Origin: Methylobacterium sp. J-048
Lineage (GTDB): Bacteria; Pseudomonadota; Alphaproteobacteria; Rhizobiales; Beijerinckiaceae
Direction: 5' to 3'
NCBI RefSeq assembly: GCF_022829515.1
Contig: NZ_JAKSYL010000122.1
Span: 1-64,000 of the forward strand
DNA length: 64,000 bases
The first letter of the stretch is position 1. Each line of letters opens with the position of its first letter. Of this stretch, positions 54,765 to 62,939 are shown one piece after another. A model generated the notes under the pieces. It did no database searches. It was not told where the DNA came from and saw only the letters and a program-made list of their open reading frames with translations. Both the position numbers and the translations under genes were made by a program.

Positions 54765-54980
54765 TCAGAACCCGCGGTTGCCGATCGAAGGCAGGGTCGG
54801 CTGCGTGTAGGCGCGGTTCACGTCGCGCCGTGTCTGGGTGCCGTTGGTGTCGTTCGAGGCCCGGTAATTGTCGAGCTTGAAGCTGTCGGCGAGGCCGCTG
54901 CGCCCGTCCGGGCTGTCGGTGTTGCAGGCGCAAAGGCCGCCGACCGCCAGGAACGCGACGGCGAGAAGGGTAAAGCGCAT
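54765..54980 (-). CDS. Small putative lipoprotein
   Basis: The 71-residue product begins MRFTLLAVAFLAVGGLCACN, a signal with a possible lipobox (LCAC or GGLC). The mature part is polar (KLDNYRASNDTNGTQTRRDV). No family is recognised. The strong terminator placed directly at its stop supports it as a real gene. The longer frame upstream to 55238 has no ribosome binding site and is not used. Confidence 0.6.
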   Translation of the reverse strand: MRFTLLAVAFLAVGGLCACNTDSPDGRSGLADSFKLDNYRASNDTNGTQTRRDVNRAYTQPTLPSIGNRGF

Positions 54981-55249
54981 GATTGGTCCTGAGCGATGCC
55001 GAACCGCGCGAGGGATCACTATCCGCCGCCCAATCGCAGGGTGAAAAGTCGGTCGCGGCATGGTCAGGGTGGCGACAAGTCCGTCAAGACCGGCGTCGAG
55101 GTGTAAACCGATTCCGCTGCGTCCGATGCGCGGCGGCCACGGAAAATCTACCTTTCCGCGTGTTTGCGGCGGATAGGGGTCGGCAATCGCCGGAAGTACG
55201 GCCCCTCCCCCTGGCGAATCCGGGTCCTTTCGGGCCAAAACCGTCGGCG

Positions 55250-55498
55250 ATGAGCAACGTCCTGCCCTTCCGGCCGCGCCCGACCGTCAGCCGCCTCGCC
55301 CGCTGCGAGGTCGTGACCGTGGCCGGCGACCTCCTCGCCCTGCTCGAGCAGCTCGAGGACGTGAGTGCCCGCGCCGCCGCGATGGGCCGTCCGGCGCTCG
55401 AGGTCGAGCGCACGGTTCAGCATCTCCTCGACGCCGTCGGCGCCGTGGAGCGCGCCCTCGACTGCATCGGCGAGGGCGAACAGGTCGCCCCGGCCTGA
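55250..55498 (+). CDS. Small hypothetical protein
   Basis: The ATG gives 82 residues (MSNVLPFRPRPTVSRLARCE) with a helical, probably coiled-coil core (DLLALLEQLEDVSARAAAMG, ALEVERTVQHLLDAVGAVER). Such VLPFRPR-starting short proteins are common in Rhizobiales, with no known function. No signal peptide is present. The 269 bases before it and 289 after it contain nothing else I can name. Confidence 0.5.
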   Translation: MSNVLPFRPRPTVSRLARCEVVTVAGDLLALLEQLEDVSARAAAMGRPALEVERTVQHLLDAVGAVERALDCIGEGEQVAPA

Positions 55499-55787
55499 GG
55501 CTGCCCCTCGTCGCCGCCTCGACTTTCCCGCGATCAATGCGCCCTGCCCGGCTGAGGCCGCCTCGGGTGTCGTTAATCCCTTGAGTTCACCGTCGATCGC
55601 GGGCCGGCCTGCGCTCCGATCCGAAACGGTTTTGCACAATAGAACTCGCGTCGCATCCAACAATAACGGCGCCAGCAGGGCGATCGATCGACGTCCGTCT
55701 TTGAACCTCTAATATTCCGGAACTCTCTCGCGCAGCTTGCGGTTGAAGGTTCGGTTGTCGCGATCGGCACCGGTTCCGGAGGATGTT

Positions 55788-56420
55788 ATGAGGTTTCGTA
55801 CGGGCAGCACGTTGGCCGTCATCACCGCCGCCGGGCTTCTCGCCGGAACCGCAATCCCGGCCCAGGCGGCCGAGGTCGGGTTTCTTGAAATGCTGTTCGG
55901 CGCGCGCCCGGCGCCCCAGCAGGTCCAGCCCCAGACTCCCGCATCCATCGAGGACCGGGCCGTGTACCGGCGCGCGACGCCGCGGCTCGGCAGCGCCCGT
56001 CATCGCCTCCAGACGCGATATGCCGCTCTCCCGGTCCGGATTCGCGCCAAGGACACCGAACTCAGCCCGCGCCAGACCCCGATCGACATGAAGGCGGGCG
56101 CGACCACGGCACTTCTGAAGGACGAGACGCTCCTGCCCGGGGACATCGTCGTGCTCAACACCGGCGCCAAAGTCTTCACCGGCAATCCCGACAAGCGCCA
56201 CGCGCTGCGGGACTTCGAGCCGGTCCACACCTCGCCCTTCGTCAGCAAGGGAACCCGCAAGCAGCTGGCCGGGCTGTTCACCCCGGTCGGCGCGTCGCCG
56301 GCGAACGAGGCGCGTCGGGTCGTGGCCCGTGGACCCCAGTCCACGCCGCCGGTGGCGACCCCGATCCCGCCGCAGCAGACCGCGATGCGGGTGATCAACG
56401 TCTGGAAGGCCGCGCAGTAA
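55788..56420 (+). CDS. Secreted protein of unknown function with FLEMLFG motif
   Basis: The start has CGGAGGA upstream and gives 210 residues with a signal peptide (RTGSTLAVITAAGLLAGTAI, cut near AQAA). The mature N-terminus, GFLEMLFGARPAP, resembles SFLEKLFGVERAP in the DUF2778 protein at 17575. A compact region LLKDETLLPGDIVVLNTGAK and VFTGNPDKRHALRDFEPV follows, then a Pro-rich tail. No enzyme motif is visible. The shared motif suggests a common peptidoglycan-associated setting. Confidence 0.6.
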   Translation: MRFRTGSTLAVITAAGLLAGTAIPAQAAEVGFLEMLFGARPAPQQVQPQTPASIEDRAVYRRATPRLGSARHRLQTRYAALPVRIRAKDTELSPRQTPIDMKAGATTALLKDETLLPGDIVVLNTGAKVFTGNPDKRHALRDFEPVHTSPFVSKGTRKQLAGLFTPVGASPANEARRVVARGPQSTPPVATPIPPQQTAMRVINVWKAAQ

Positions 56421-56437
56421 CTTGCGGCTGCGATCGG

Positions 56438-57025
56438 TCAGAAGAATCGCTCCTTGACCACGATCGTGTCGCCCGGCCGGACCGAGTAGGTCATCGGCAC
56501 GATGCCCGACACCAGCCCGCCACCGGTATCGCGGGTCAGCACGGCGTAGTCGCGAGCCGCGCGCGGCCCGAAGCCGGCGGCAATGGCCACGGCCGTCTCC
56601 ACGGTCATGCCGTTGACGAACGGGTACTGACCCGACGTCGTGACCTCCCCCAGGATGTAGAACGGCCGATAGGTGTCGACTTCTACGGTGACGTGCGGCT
56701 CGCGCACGAAGCCCGAGGACAGTTTCGCCTCGATCGCCCGGGCCGCCTGTCCGGTCGTCTGGCCGCCGACCTGGACGGTGCCGATCAGCGGCATCGCGAT
56801 CTTTCCGGCGCCGTCGACCGCATAGATGTTCGACAGGTTGTCCTGTCCGAAGACGATCACCCGCAGCTTGTCGCCCGCCGAGAGCGGATAGCGTGCCCCG
56901 ATCGAGCCGGTGCCGGTCGCATCGAGCTGGTCGGTGCGGAAGGTCGGACGCAGGCAGCCGCCAAGTGCCAGAGTCGAGCCAAGTGCGAGGAGCAAAGCGC
57001 GCCGGTTCATCACCATCGCCGTCAT
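56438..57025 (-). CDS. Polysaccharide export lipoprotein (Wza/OPX family, short form)
   Basis: The 195-residue product has a lipobox (LALGSTLALGGC) and the Poly_export domain (YPLSAGDKLRVIVFGQDNLS, VDGAGKIAMPLIGTVQVGGQ). An SLBB-like part follows (RPFYILGEVTTSGQYPFVNG, MTVETAVAIAAGFGPRA). Short OPX proteins form the outer-membrane exit for exopolysaccharide. It diverges from the GumC-like gene. In-frame ATGs at 57016 and 57010 are alternative starts. Confidence 0.85.
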   Translation of the reverse strand: MTAMVMNRRALLLALGSTLALGGCLRPTFRTDQLDATGTGSIGARYPLSAGDKLRVIVFGQDNLSNIYAVDGAGKIAMPLIGTVQVGGQTTGQAARAIEAKLSSGFVREPHVTVEVDTYRPFYILGEVTTSGQYPFVNGMTVETAVAIAAGFGPRAARDYAVLTRDTGGGLVSGIVPMTYSVRPGDTIVVKERFF

Positions 57026-57204
57026 GGGTGCCAAGTCGGTGTGGTGTAGGCCGTTAAGGTTAATGAACCTTGATCATTCCACCGTTCAGTTCCGAACAGA
57101 TCGGCACGGGCGCCATCTTAACGTCCAAGCAACCTTAACGACCTCTAATAGCGCCCGGACGGCAATGCTTGTCATCCGGTCGGCCTTCGCGCTCAGAGCG
57201 TCTC
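57026..57204. promoter_or_regulatory. Divergent promoter region of the exopolysaccharide genes
   Basis: The 179-base spacer contains AAGGTT-AATG-AACCTT (57056-57071), a perfect inverted repeat, and an outlying CCTTAAC (57133-57139) that is the complement of GTTAAGG (57053-57059). These could be sites for a shared regulator of both directions. Confidence 0.4.
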
Positions 57205-59439
57205 ATGTCTCGTATCAGCCTGCGCTCGCCCCTCGCCGCGCCCGCCACGCGGTCCGACACCCGGGAAGGCGTCGGCCTCGCGCAGGTGCCGCAGATCCTG
57301 CGCCGGTCGATCGGTTGGATCGTCGGGCCGACCCTGGTGGTGGCGCTGGGCGCGAGCATCTTCGTCAACGTCGTGAGCCCGCGCTACACCGGCGAGGCCA
57401 AGCTGATCCTCGAGAGCCGCGACCCGGCCTTCGCCCGCACCGCCCAGGAGCGCACCGACCAGCTCGCGCCGATCGACGAGCAAGCGGTGGCAAGCCAGGT
57501 GCAGGTGGTGATGTCGCGCGATCTGGCCCGCGAGGCGATCCGCCGGCTGAAGCTCGTGGGCAATCCGGAATTCGATCCGGGCTCCAGCAGCATCGGCCCG
57601 GTGCAGCGCGTGCTGATGATGCTCGGGATCGGCGCCAATCCCCTCGACCGCCCGGCCGAGGACCGGGTGCTCGACGCTTATTTCGACCACCTGCTGGTCT
57701 ATCCGGCGGGCAAGTCGCGCATCCTGGCGGTCGAGTTCCGCGCCAAGGACGCCAAGCTGGCGGCCGATGGCGCCAACACCATCGCGCAGCTCTACATTTC
57801 CTCGCTCGAAGCCGACAAGGTCGACACGGCGCGCTATGCCTCGTCCTGGCTCGGCGGCAACATCGACGGCCTGCGCAAGCGCGTCGCGGAGGCCGAAGCG
57901 AAGGTCGAGGCGTTCCGGGCCAAGAACGGGCTTGTCGGCAGCGGCGGCGCCACCGGCCAGCCGCTGACCACCCAGCAGCTCGGCGAGCTGTCGAGCCAGC
58001 TCTCCCAGGCCCGGATCCTGAAGGCCGACCTCGCCGGCCGGGTCAAGGCGATCAAGGACCTGATCAAGGACGGGCGCGCCTTCGAGATCACCGAGGTCGC
58101 CAATAACGAGGTGATCCGGCGCATCGTCGACAACCGGATCTCCGTGCGGGCCCAGCTGGCGCTGGAATCGCGCACGCTGCTGCCGGCCCATCCGCGGATC
58201 AAGGAGCTGCACGCCCAGCTCGAGGATCTCGACGCCCAGATCAAGACCTCGGCCGAGCGCGTGGTCCGCACCCTGGAGAACGACGCCAAGATCGCGGGCT
58301 CCCGGGTCGAGAGCCTGCAGGCCGCGGTCGACGGCCAGCAGGACGTGGTGGTGAAGGGCAATGCCAGCGAGATCCAGCTTCGGGCCTTGGAGCGCGAGGC
58401 CAAGGCGCAGCGCGAGCAGCTGGAATCCTACCTGTCCCGCTACCGCGAGGCGGCCGCCCGCGATGGCGAGAGCGCCACGCCTGCCGATGCCCGCATCGTT
58501 TCGCGCGCCGTGACCCCGGAACTGCCGTCCTTCCCCAAGAAGCTGCCGATCATCGGCTTCGCCACCCTGGTGACGCTGATGCTGGCGGTCGGCGGCGTGC
58601 TGGCGAGCGCGCTGCTGGCCGATTCCGGCCACCGCGAACAGGATGCCGATTCCGATCTCGATCCGGCGGACCGGGCCGCCCGCCGCGAACCGGGTCTTGA
58701 GCGGCCGGGCTTCGCCTTTCCCGAGGCGATGCCCGCAGCCCAGTGGTCCGAGGCTGCCAACGAGGCCGACCCCGCGGCCGTGGCGACGGTTCCGGCGGTG
58801 CTGCCGGCCGCCCCGCGGGCGCCAACCGAGTCCTACGACCTCGCGCCCTTGATCGCCCGCATTTCGGCCGTTGCGCGCGAACCCGGTGATCGCTCCGGAC
58901 GTCGCGTGCTGGTCATGGAAACCGAGATTTCCGAAGGCGACCAAGTCCTGCACGACGCGCTGGTTCGCGCGCTGGGTCGCAAGGCGAGCCTCGTCACCGT
59001 CAATCTGAACGGTGCCGGCGCCGAACGCGGCTTCACCGATCTGGTGGCCGGGGACGCCGCCTTCCTCGACGTGATCCAGCCCGTGCCTGGCAGCAGCCTG
59101 CATCGGATCGGGGCGGGTCGCGCCCGGGCGGACGTGCTGTTCGACGAATCCGACGCCCTCAGCCTGACCTTCGAGGCCTTGGCGGAAGCCTATGATTGGG
59201 TCGTCTGCCGGCTGCACGCCGCCCCGGGTGCCGTCGACCTGCTCGAACTGACGGCCGGCTCCATGGACAGCGTCGTCATCGCGTCGAACGCATCCGCCGA
59301 GGATCCGGCCCTGGCCGACCTCTATGCCATCGCCGAGGATGCGGGCGCCGGGCAGATCCTGGTCGCCCAGGACCGTCCGGCCGAGCACGCCTCGGCGGTC
59401 AACCACGCGGCTCCGGAACTCCGGCTCAACGCCGCCTGA
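57205..59439 (+). CDS. GumC/Wzz-type exopolysaccharide chain-length protein with degenerate kinase domain
   Basis: The 744-residue protein has a first membrane helix (about 33-55) and Wzz domain (VSPRYTGEAKLILESRDPAF). A long coiled coil (about 230-430) follows, then a GNVR-type segment (SFPKKLPIIGFATLVTLMLA) with the second helix near 447-470. The C-terminal 180 residues correspond to a Wzc-like kinase fold. The Walker A position reads VLVMETEISEGDQVLHDALV, without the GK[ST] motif, and there is no Tyr-rich tail. It therefore probably regulates chain length without phosphorylation. The TTG at 57169 is a less likely start. Confidence 0.85.
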   Translation: MSRISLRSPLAAPATRSDTREGVGLAQVPQILRRSIGWIVGPTLVVALGASIFVNVVSPRYTGEAKLILESRDPAFARTAQERTDQLAPIDEQAVASQVQVVMSRDLAREAIRRLKLVGNPEFDPGSSSIGPVQRVLMMLGIGANPLDRPAEDRVLDAYFDHLLVYPAGKSRILAVEFRAKDAKLAADGANTIAQLYISSLEADKVDTARYASSWLGGNIDGLRKRVAEAEAKVEAFRAKNGLVGSGGATGQPLTTQQLGELSSQLSQARILKADLAGRVKAIKDLIKDGRAFEITEVANNEVIRRIVDNRISVRAQLALESRTLLPAHPRIKELHAQLEDLDAQIKTSAERVVRTLENDAKIAGSRVESLQAAVDGQQDVVVKGNASEIQLRALEREAKAQREQLESYLSRYREAAARDGESATPADARIVSRAVTPELPSFPKKLPIIGFATLVTLMLAVGGVLASALLADSGHREQDADSDLDPADRAARREPGLERPGFAFPEAMPAAQWSEAANEADPAAVATVPAVLPAAPRAPTESYDLAPLIARISAVAREPGDRSGRRVLVMETEISEGDQVLHDALVRALGRKASLVTVNLNGAGAERGFTDLVAGDAAFLDVIQPVPGSSLHRIGAGRARADVLFDESDALSLTFEALAEAYDWVVCRLHAAPGAVDLLELTAGSMDSVVIASNASAEDPALADLYAIAEDAGAGQILVAQDRPAEHASAVNHAAPELRLNAA

Positions 59440-59469
59440 GAGGAAAGCGCTCGCCGTCAAACGGGGGAT

Positions 59470-59514
59470 GGGTTGGCGGAACGCCGCTCAAGACCGGGCC
59501 AGCCCCTTCTTTTT
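59470..59514 (+). terminator. Possible terminator after the GumC-like gene
   Basis: GGGTTGGC (59470-59477) pairs with GCCAGCCC (59498-59505) with one G-T wobble, and CTTCTTTTT follows. It lies 30 bases after the stop, consistent with an intrinsic terminator. Confidence 0.45.
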
Positions 59515-59539
59515 ACGGCGCAACGCGAACCGAACCGCG

Positions 59540-60727
59540 TCACGACCGTCGCGTCAGCTTCCGGAGGCGCGCAGCGGCCGCGTAGAGGCGGGGATCGCGC
59601 TTGATCCGCCGCTTCGTCCGGGTCAGGCCGAGCCGCGCGAGCCCGTAGGCGCGGCCCCTCAGGCTCACCGGTACGATCGTCTCCACCAGCCCGATGGTCT
59701 CGTCGCAGATGCTCGCCTTGTAGCGGGCTTCGCCGACGCCGAGATCGAAGCCCTGACGGCCCCGTGCCGTCTGGTCGCCGACCAGATGCTGCAGCAGCAG
59801 GTCGCCGGGGCTGAACCGGGCGATTTCCGGGTCCGGATCGAACGCCGTCATCATGCCGCTGAAGCGGTGATCGCTCACCGCCCCCCCGAAGGTCGCGAGG
59901 ACGCGCCCGCTCTCTGCGAGGCACAGGGCGTGGATCTCGACCGCCGGTTCGGCGCCGGACGCCGCCGCGGACAGGAACCGGCGGATCGCCGCGTCGGCGT
60001 AGGGGTCTGCAACGCCCATCCCGGCGAACCGGACCGCCTTGTGGGCGTAGAACGCCGCCAGATAGCGGGCCGCCTCTTCCGGGCTCTCGGCCCGGCGATA
60101 CGCCAGCGCGCCCTTCGCCTCGACCAGGCGCTTCTCCTTGGAGCGCAGTTTCTTGCGGGCGTCGGCGCTGAACACCCGGCGCAGGGTCGTCTCGGGATCG
60201 GGGCCGAGCATCAGCCCGTAGGCATCGCTGGCCTCGGGCTCGCCTCCGTCGGCGAACGGGTTGGCCGCACCCTCCCACATCCGGGGCTGATGCTGCAGGG
60301 CGTAGACATCGATCCCGGCGGGCCGCCCGGCCCGGATCAGGGCCGCGACGATCTCGCCGGGCGCGATCGCGGCGGCGTCGCGGGTGGCGAACAGCGGCAG
60401 GTGATAGTTCGCGTGCGTGTCGCCGACGACCCGCGCCACGTTCAGGCCGAAGGTGCGAGCGAGCACGAGCGGCAGAAGGATGCGGGCGCGGCCCTCGGCA
60501 TCCCGCAGGACGATGACCCGCGCATCCGCCTCCGCGCCGGTCGTCCGGAGATAGGCGGCGACCCAATCGTATCGCTGGTAGGGGGTCTGCAGGCTCGCCG
60601 GATCGGATTCGAGCCGCCGCCAGAGGGCCTCCACCGCGGCGAGATCGGAAAAGACCTCCGCGGTCAGCATTCCGGACGCGCGTGCACCGATCATGTCCGT
60701 TCCCGCCACCTGGACGCCGGTCGCCAT
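59540..60727 (-). CDS. GNAT-type acyltransferase of the BcsL/CelD family
   Basis: The start MATGVQVAGTDMIG gives 395 residues. EVFSDLAAVEALWRRLESDP, TPYQRYDWVAAYLRTTGAE, LRSKEKRLVEAKGALAYRRA and LQHLVGDQTARGRQGFDLGV followed by GEARYKASI match the BcsL/CelD proteins. These are linked to cellulose and other exopolysaccharides and carry a C-terminal Acetyltransf_6 domain. It likely acylates a sugar or sugar lipid in the EPS pathway formed with its neighbours. An in-frame extension to 60841 is not supported. Confidence 0.8.
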   Translation of the reverse strand: MATGVQVAGTDMIGARASGMLTAEVFSDLAAVEALWRRLESDPASLQTPYQRYDWVAAYLRTTGAEADARVIVLRDAEGRARILLPLVLARTFGLNVARVVGDTHANYHLPLFATRDAAAIAPGEIVAALIRAGRPAGIDVYALQHQPRMWEGAANPFADGGEPEASDAYGLMLGPDPETTLRRVFSADARKKLRSKEKRLVEAKGALAYRRAESPEEAARYLAAFYAHKAVRFAGMGVADPYADAAIRRFLSAAASGAEPAVEIHALCLAESGRVLATFGGAVSDHRFSGMMTAFDPDPEIARFSPGDLLLQHLVGDQTARGRQGFDLGVGEARYKASICDETIGLVETIVPVSLRGRAYGLARLGLTRTKRRIKRDPRLYAAAARLRKLTRRS

Positions 60728-60966
60728 CGTCGGATCTCTCCCCTGCACCGGGCTGAGCCCGAAGCCGAGCGCTGATCTTGAGAGACCCGCGCTGAATGGC
60801 CGGTGACTTCCGCGTCCCGGAAGACCGGCCGGACACTGCAAATCGCGATCTTGGCTAACGCAATCTTTTGCCAGGATTTTGGATCGGGCGCCGATTGTGG
60901 GTTTCTTTACCGCCGCGGGTGATCGCTGGCGGTGACTGGGCCGAGGGGCCCGAACGGATCCGAGCC

Positions 60967-62028
60967 ATGATCTCGTCGCGTGCCAAGCATCGGATGTTCG
61001 CGTCCGGCTTCCGCGCGATCCAGGCGCTCGGGGCCGATCGCTGGCTCGCGCCGGCGTCCCGCGGCCTCGGGGTGATCCTGACCTTCCACCATGTCAGCCC
61101 GGATCCCGTCCCGGCCTTCGCGCCCAACCGGCTGTTGAGCATCACGCCGGACTTCCTCGACCGGACCCTGCGCGAACTCGATGCCCGCGGCTTCGACGTG
61201 ATCGGGCTCGACGCGGTGCCGGAGCGGCTCGCCGCCCCGGATTACGGGCCGCCCTTCGCGGTCCTGACCTTCGACGACGGCTATCGCGACAATGTCGAGC
61301 ACGCGCGCCCCGTGCTCCAACGCCACGGCGTGCCCTGGACCCTGTTCGTGACGAGCGGCTTCGCCGACCAGGGCGGCCGCCTGTGGTGGATCGAGCTGGA
61401 GCGGGCGATCGCGCGGCTCGACCGGGTGCGATTCGACATCCGGGGGCGCAGCCTCGATCTCCCCGCCCGCAGCCCGCAGGAGAAGGCTCTGGCGTTCGAG
61501 GCGCTGTATCGCGACTTGCGCTTCGGGACGGAAGCCGACCTGCTGGACCGGATCGCCGACCTGTGCCGGCAGGCCGGCTTTGCGCCGGGCGGCGTCGTGT
61601 CCGAGCTGTGCCTGTCCTGGCCCGAACTGCGCGATCTGGCCCAGAACCCCGCGGTGACCATCGGCGCCCACACGGTCAGCCACCCCATGCTCGCCAAGCA
61701 CGACGCGGCGACCACGGTGCGCGAGATCGTCGAGAGTCGCGCCCGGATCGAGGCCGAACTCGGCCGAACTGTCAGGCACCTGTCCTATCCGGTCGGCGAC
61801 CCGACCTCGGCTGGCCCTCGGGAATTCGCGCTGGCCCGGGAGCACGGGTTCACGACCGCCGTGACCACGAGGCCGGGGCATCTGTTCGCCGAGCATGGCG
61901 GCCACCTGCATGCCCTGCCGCGCGTCTCGATCAACGGGTGTCACCAGTCGCAAGCGGCGCTCGCGGGGCTGCTGTCCGGGGTGCCGTTCCTGGCCTGGAA
62001 CCGAGGGCGACGGCTCAACGTCGCCTGA
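60967..62028 (+). CDS. Polysaccharide deacetylase (NodB-like, CE4)
   Basis: The 353-residue protein has the CE4 motifs: VLTFDDGYRDNVEHARPVLQ with the metal-binding Asp pair, IGAHTVSHPMLAKHD with the two His ligands, and RHLSYPVGDPTS. It should remove acetyl groups from a surface polysaccharide, consistent with the EPS genes upstream. No signal peptide is obvious, so it may act in the cytosol or be exported by another route. The upstream frame to 60868 adds residues unlike the family. Confidence 0.87.
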   Translation: MISSRAKHRMFASGFRAIQALGADRWLAPASRGLGVILTFHHVSPDPVPAFAPNRLLSITPDFLDRTLRELDARGFDVIGLDAVPERLAAPDYGPPFAVLTFDDGYRDNVEHARPVLQRHGVPWTLFVTSGFADQGGRLWWIELERAIARLDRVRFDIRGRSLDLPARSPQEKALAFEALYRDLRFGTEADLLDRIADLCRQAGFAPGGVVSELCLSWPELRDLAQNPAVTIGAHTVSHPMLAKHDAATTVREIVESRARIEAELGRTVRHLSYPVGDPTSAGPREFALAREHGFTTAVTTRPGHLFAEHGGHLHALPRVSINGCHQSQAALAGLLSGVPFLAWNRGRRLNVA

Positions 62029-62133
62029 CGGCTTCTTTGTCGCGTGCCGAGGAGGGGCCGGACTCGCGATCGCGCGCCACCGCGACCACAATGGCGGCGC
62101 GTCCGAGGCCGAGGTCGCTCGGAGCCGCAAGCT

Positions 62134-62469
62134 TCAGCGCCGGCGGCGATGCCGATAGCTGGTCGAGAACGAGGCGTATTGCCGGCCGCCGCGCCGCGAG
62201 CGGTAGCGGCCCTGCCGGCTGGGCGTGCTCTCGACGGCTTCCTCGGCCTGCGGCAGCGCTTCGGCCAGGGCCGGGGCGGCGGCCGCGTCGGCCGAGGCAT
62301 AGCCGCCCGCCACGTTCCGGGCGGCCGGTCCGAACATCGCCAGGCACTGGTTGTACGCCAGATCGTTCTTCAGCCGCTCGCACTCCGCGATCGAACGCGG
62401 CGTACCCTGCGCGAGAGCGGGATACGGCGCGAGCAGCACGGCGAGTGCGGCCAGGTGCTTGAAGCGCAT
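62134..62469 (-). CDS. Small secreted protein, unknown
   Basis: The 111-residue product has a signal peptide (MRFKHLAALAVLLAPYPALA) and a short conserved-looking segment with two cysteines (SIAECERLKNDLAYNQCLAM). It has an Ala-rich middle and a very basic Arg-rich end (SRRGGRQYASFSTSYRHRRR). The two-Cys segment followed by a basic tail recurs in small Rhizobiales secreted proteins of unknown role. Confidence 0.6.
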   Translation of the reverse strand: MRFKHLAALAVLLAPYPALAQGTPRSIAECERLKNDLAYNQCLAMFGPAARNVAGGYASADAAAAPALAEALPQAEEAVESTPSRQGRYRSRRGGRQYASFSTSYRHRRRR

Positions 62470-62552
62470 GGGCAAGCGATACACGAACGGGGGTCTCGAC
62501 GGCGGATCGAACGCTTCTGGCGGCCGAGTGCGGCGAAATCGAGGGGGTCCCG

Positions 62553-62759
62553 TCAGCTGTCGGGCCGCTCCATCCAGCGGATCAGCGGCATCAGCGGGAA
62601 GATCCAGGCGATCCCGAGGATCGAGTAGAGCACGGCCTGGATCGCCGCCGGGGTCTCGGCGATGCGGCTGTCGGCCAGCGCCATCGCCAGCGGCCCGTAC
62701 AGGCAGACGAAGCCCAGCATCGCGACGGTGCCGATCAACGTGCGGGTGCGGCGGCGCAT
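62553..62759 (-). CDS. DUF2842 family small membrane protein
   Basis: The 68-residue protein has two hydrophobic helices: LIGTVAMLGFVCLYGPLAMA and AVLYSILGIAWIFPLMPLI. MRRRTRTLIGT and the final IRWMERPD fit DUF2842, a short alphaproteobacterial membrane protein that is often near ctaA. The function is unknown. Confidence 0.75.
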   Translation of the reverse strand: MRRRTRTLIGTVAMLGFVCLYGPLAMALADSRIAETPAAIQAVLYSILGIAWIFPLMPLIRWMERPDS

Positions 62760-62939
62760 GACGGTCCCTGTAGCCTCGTCTCTCCCTGTTTGGAGACGGC
62801 TACCGCCCGCGGGCGCGGTTGGCAACGCGCGCAGCGCCGCGGGCTGCGGCGCCGCCGACATTGCCCGCATCCCGCGCTTCCCCTAACGCGTCGCGAGGGT
62901 CGGGACAGCCCGGCAAACGCGGAAGGGAAGCGCGTGGTG

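Noticed and set aside
57053..57139. CtrA-type binding site (TTAA-N7-TTAA) in the exopolysaccharide promoter region
   Set aside because: The TTAA pairs found are 2 or 14 bases apart, not 7.
57193..59460. A 755-codon minus-strand frame
   Set aside because: Antisense of the GumC-like gene, with no recognisable domain.
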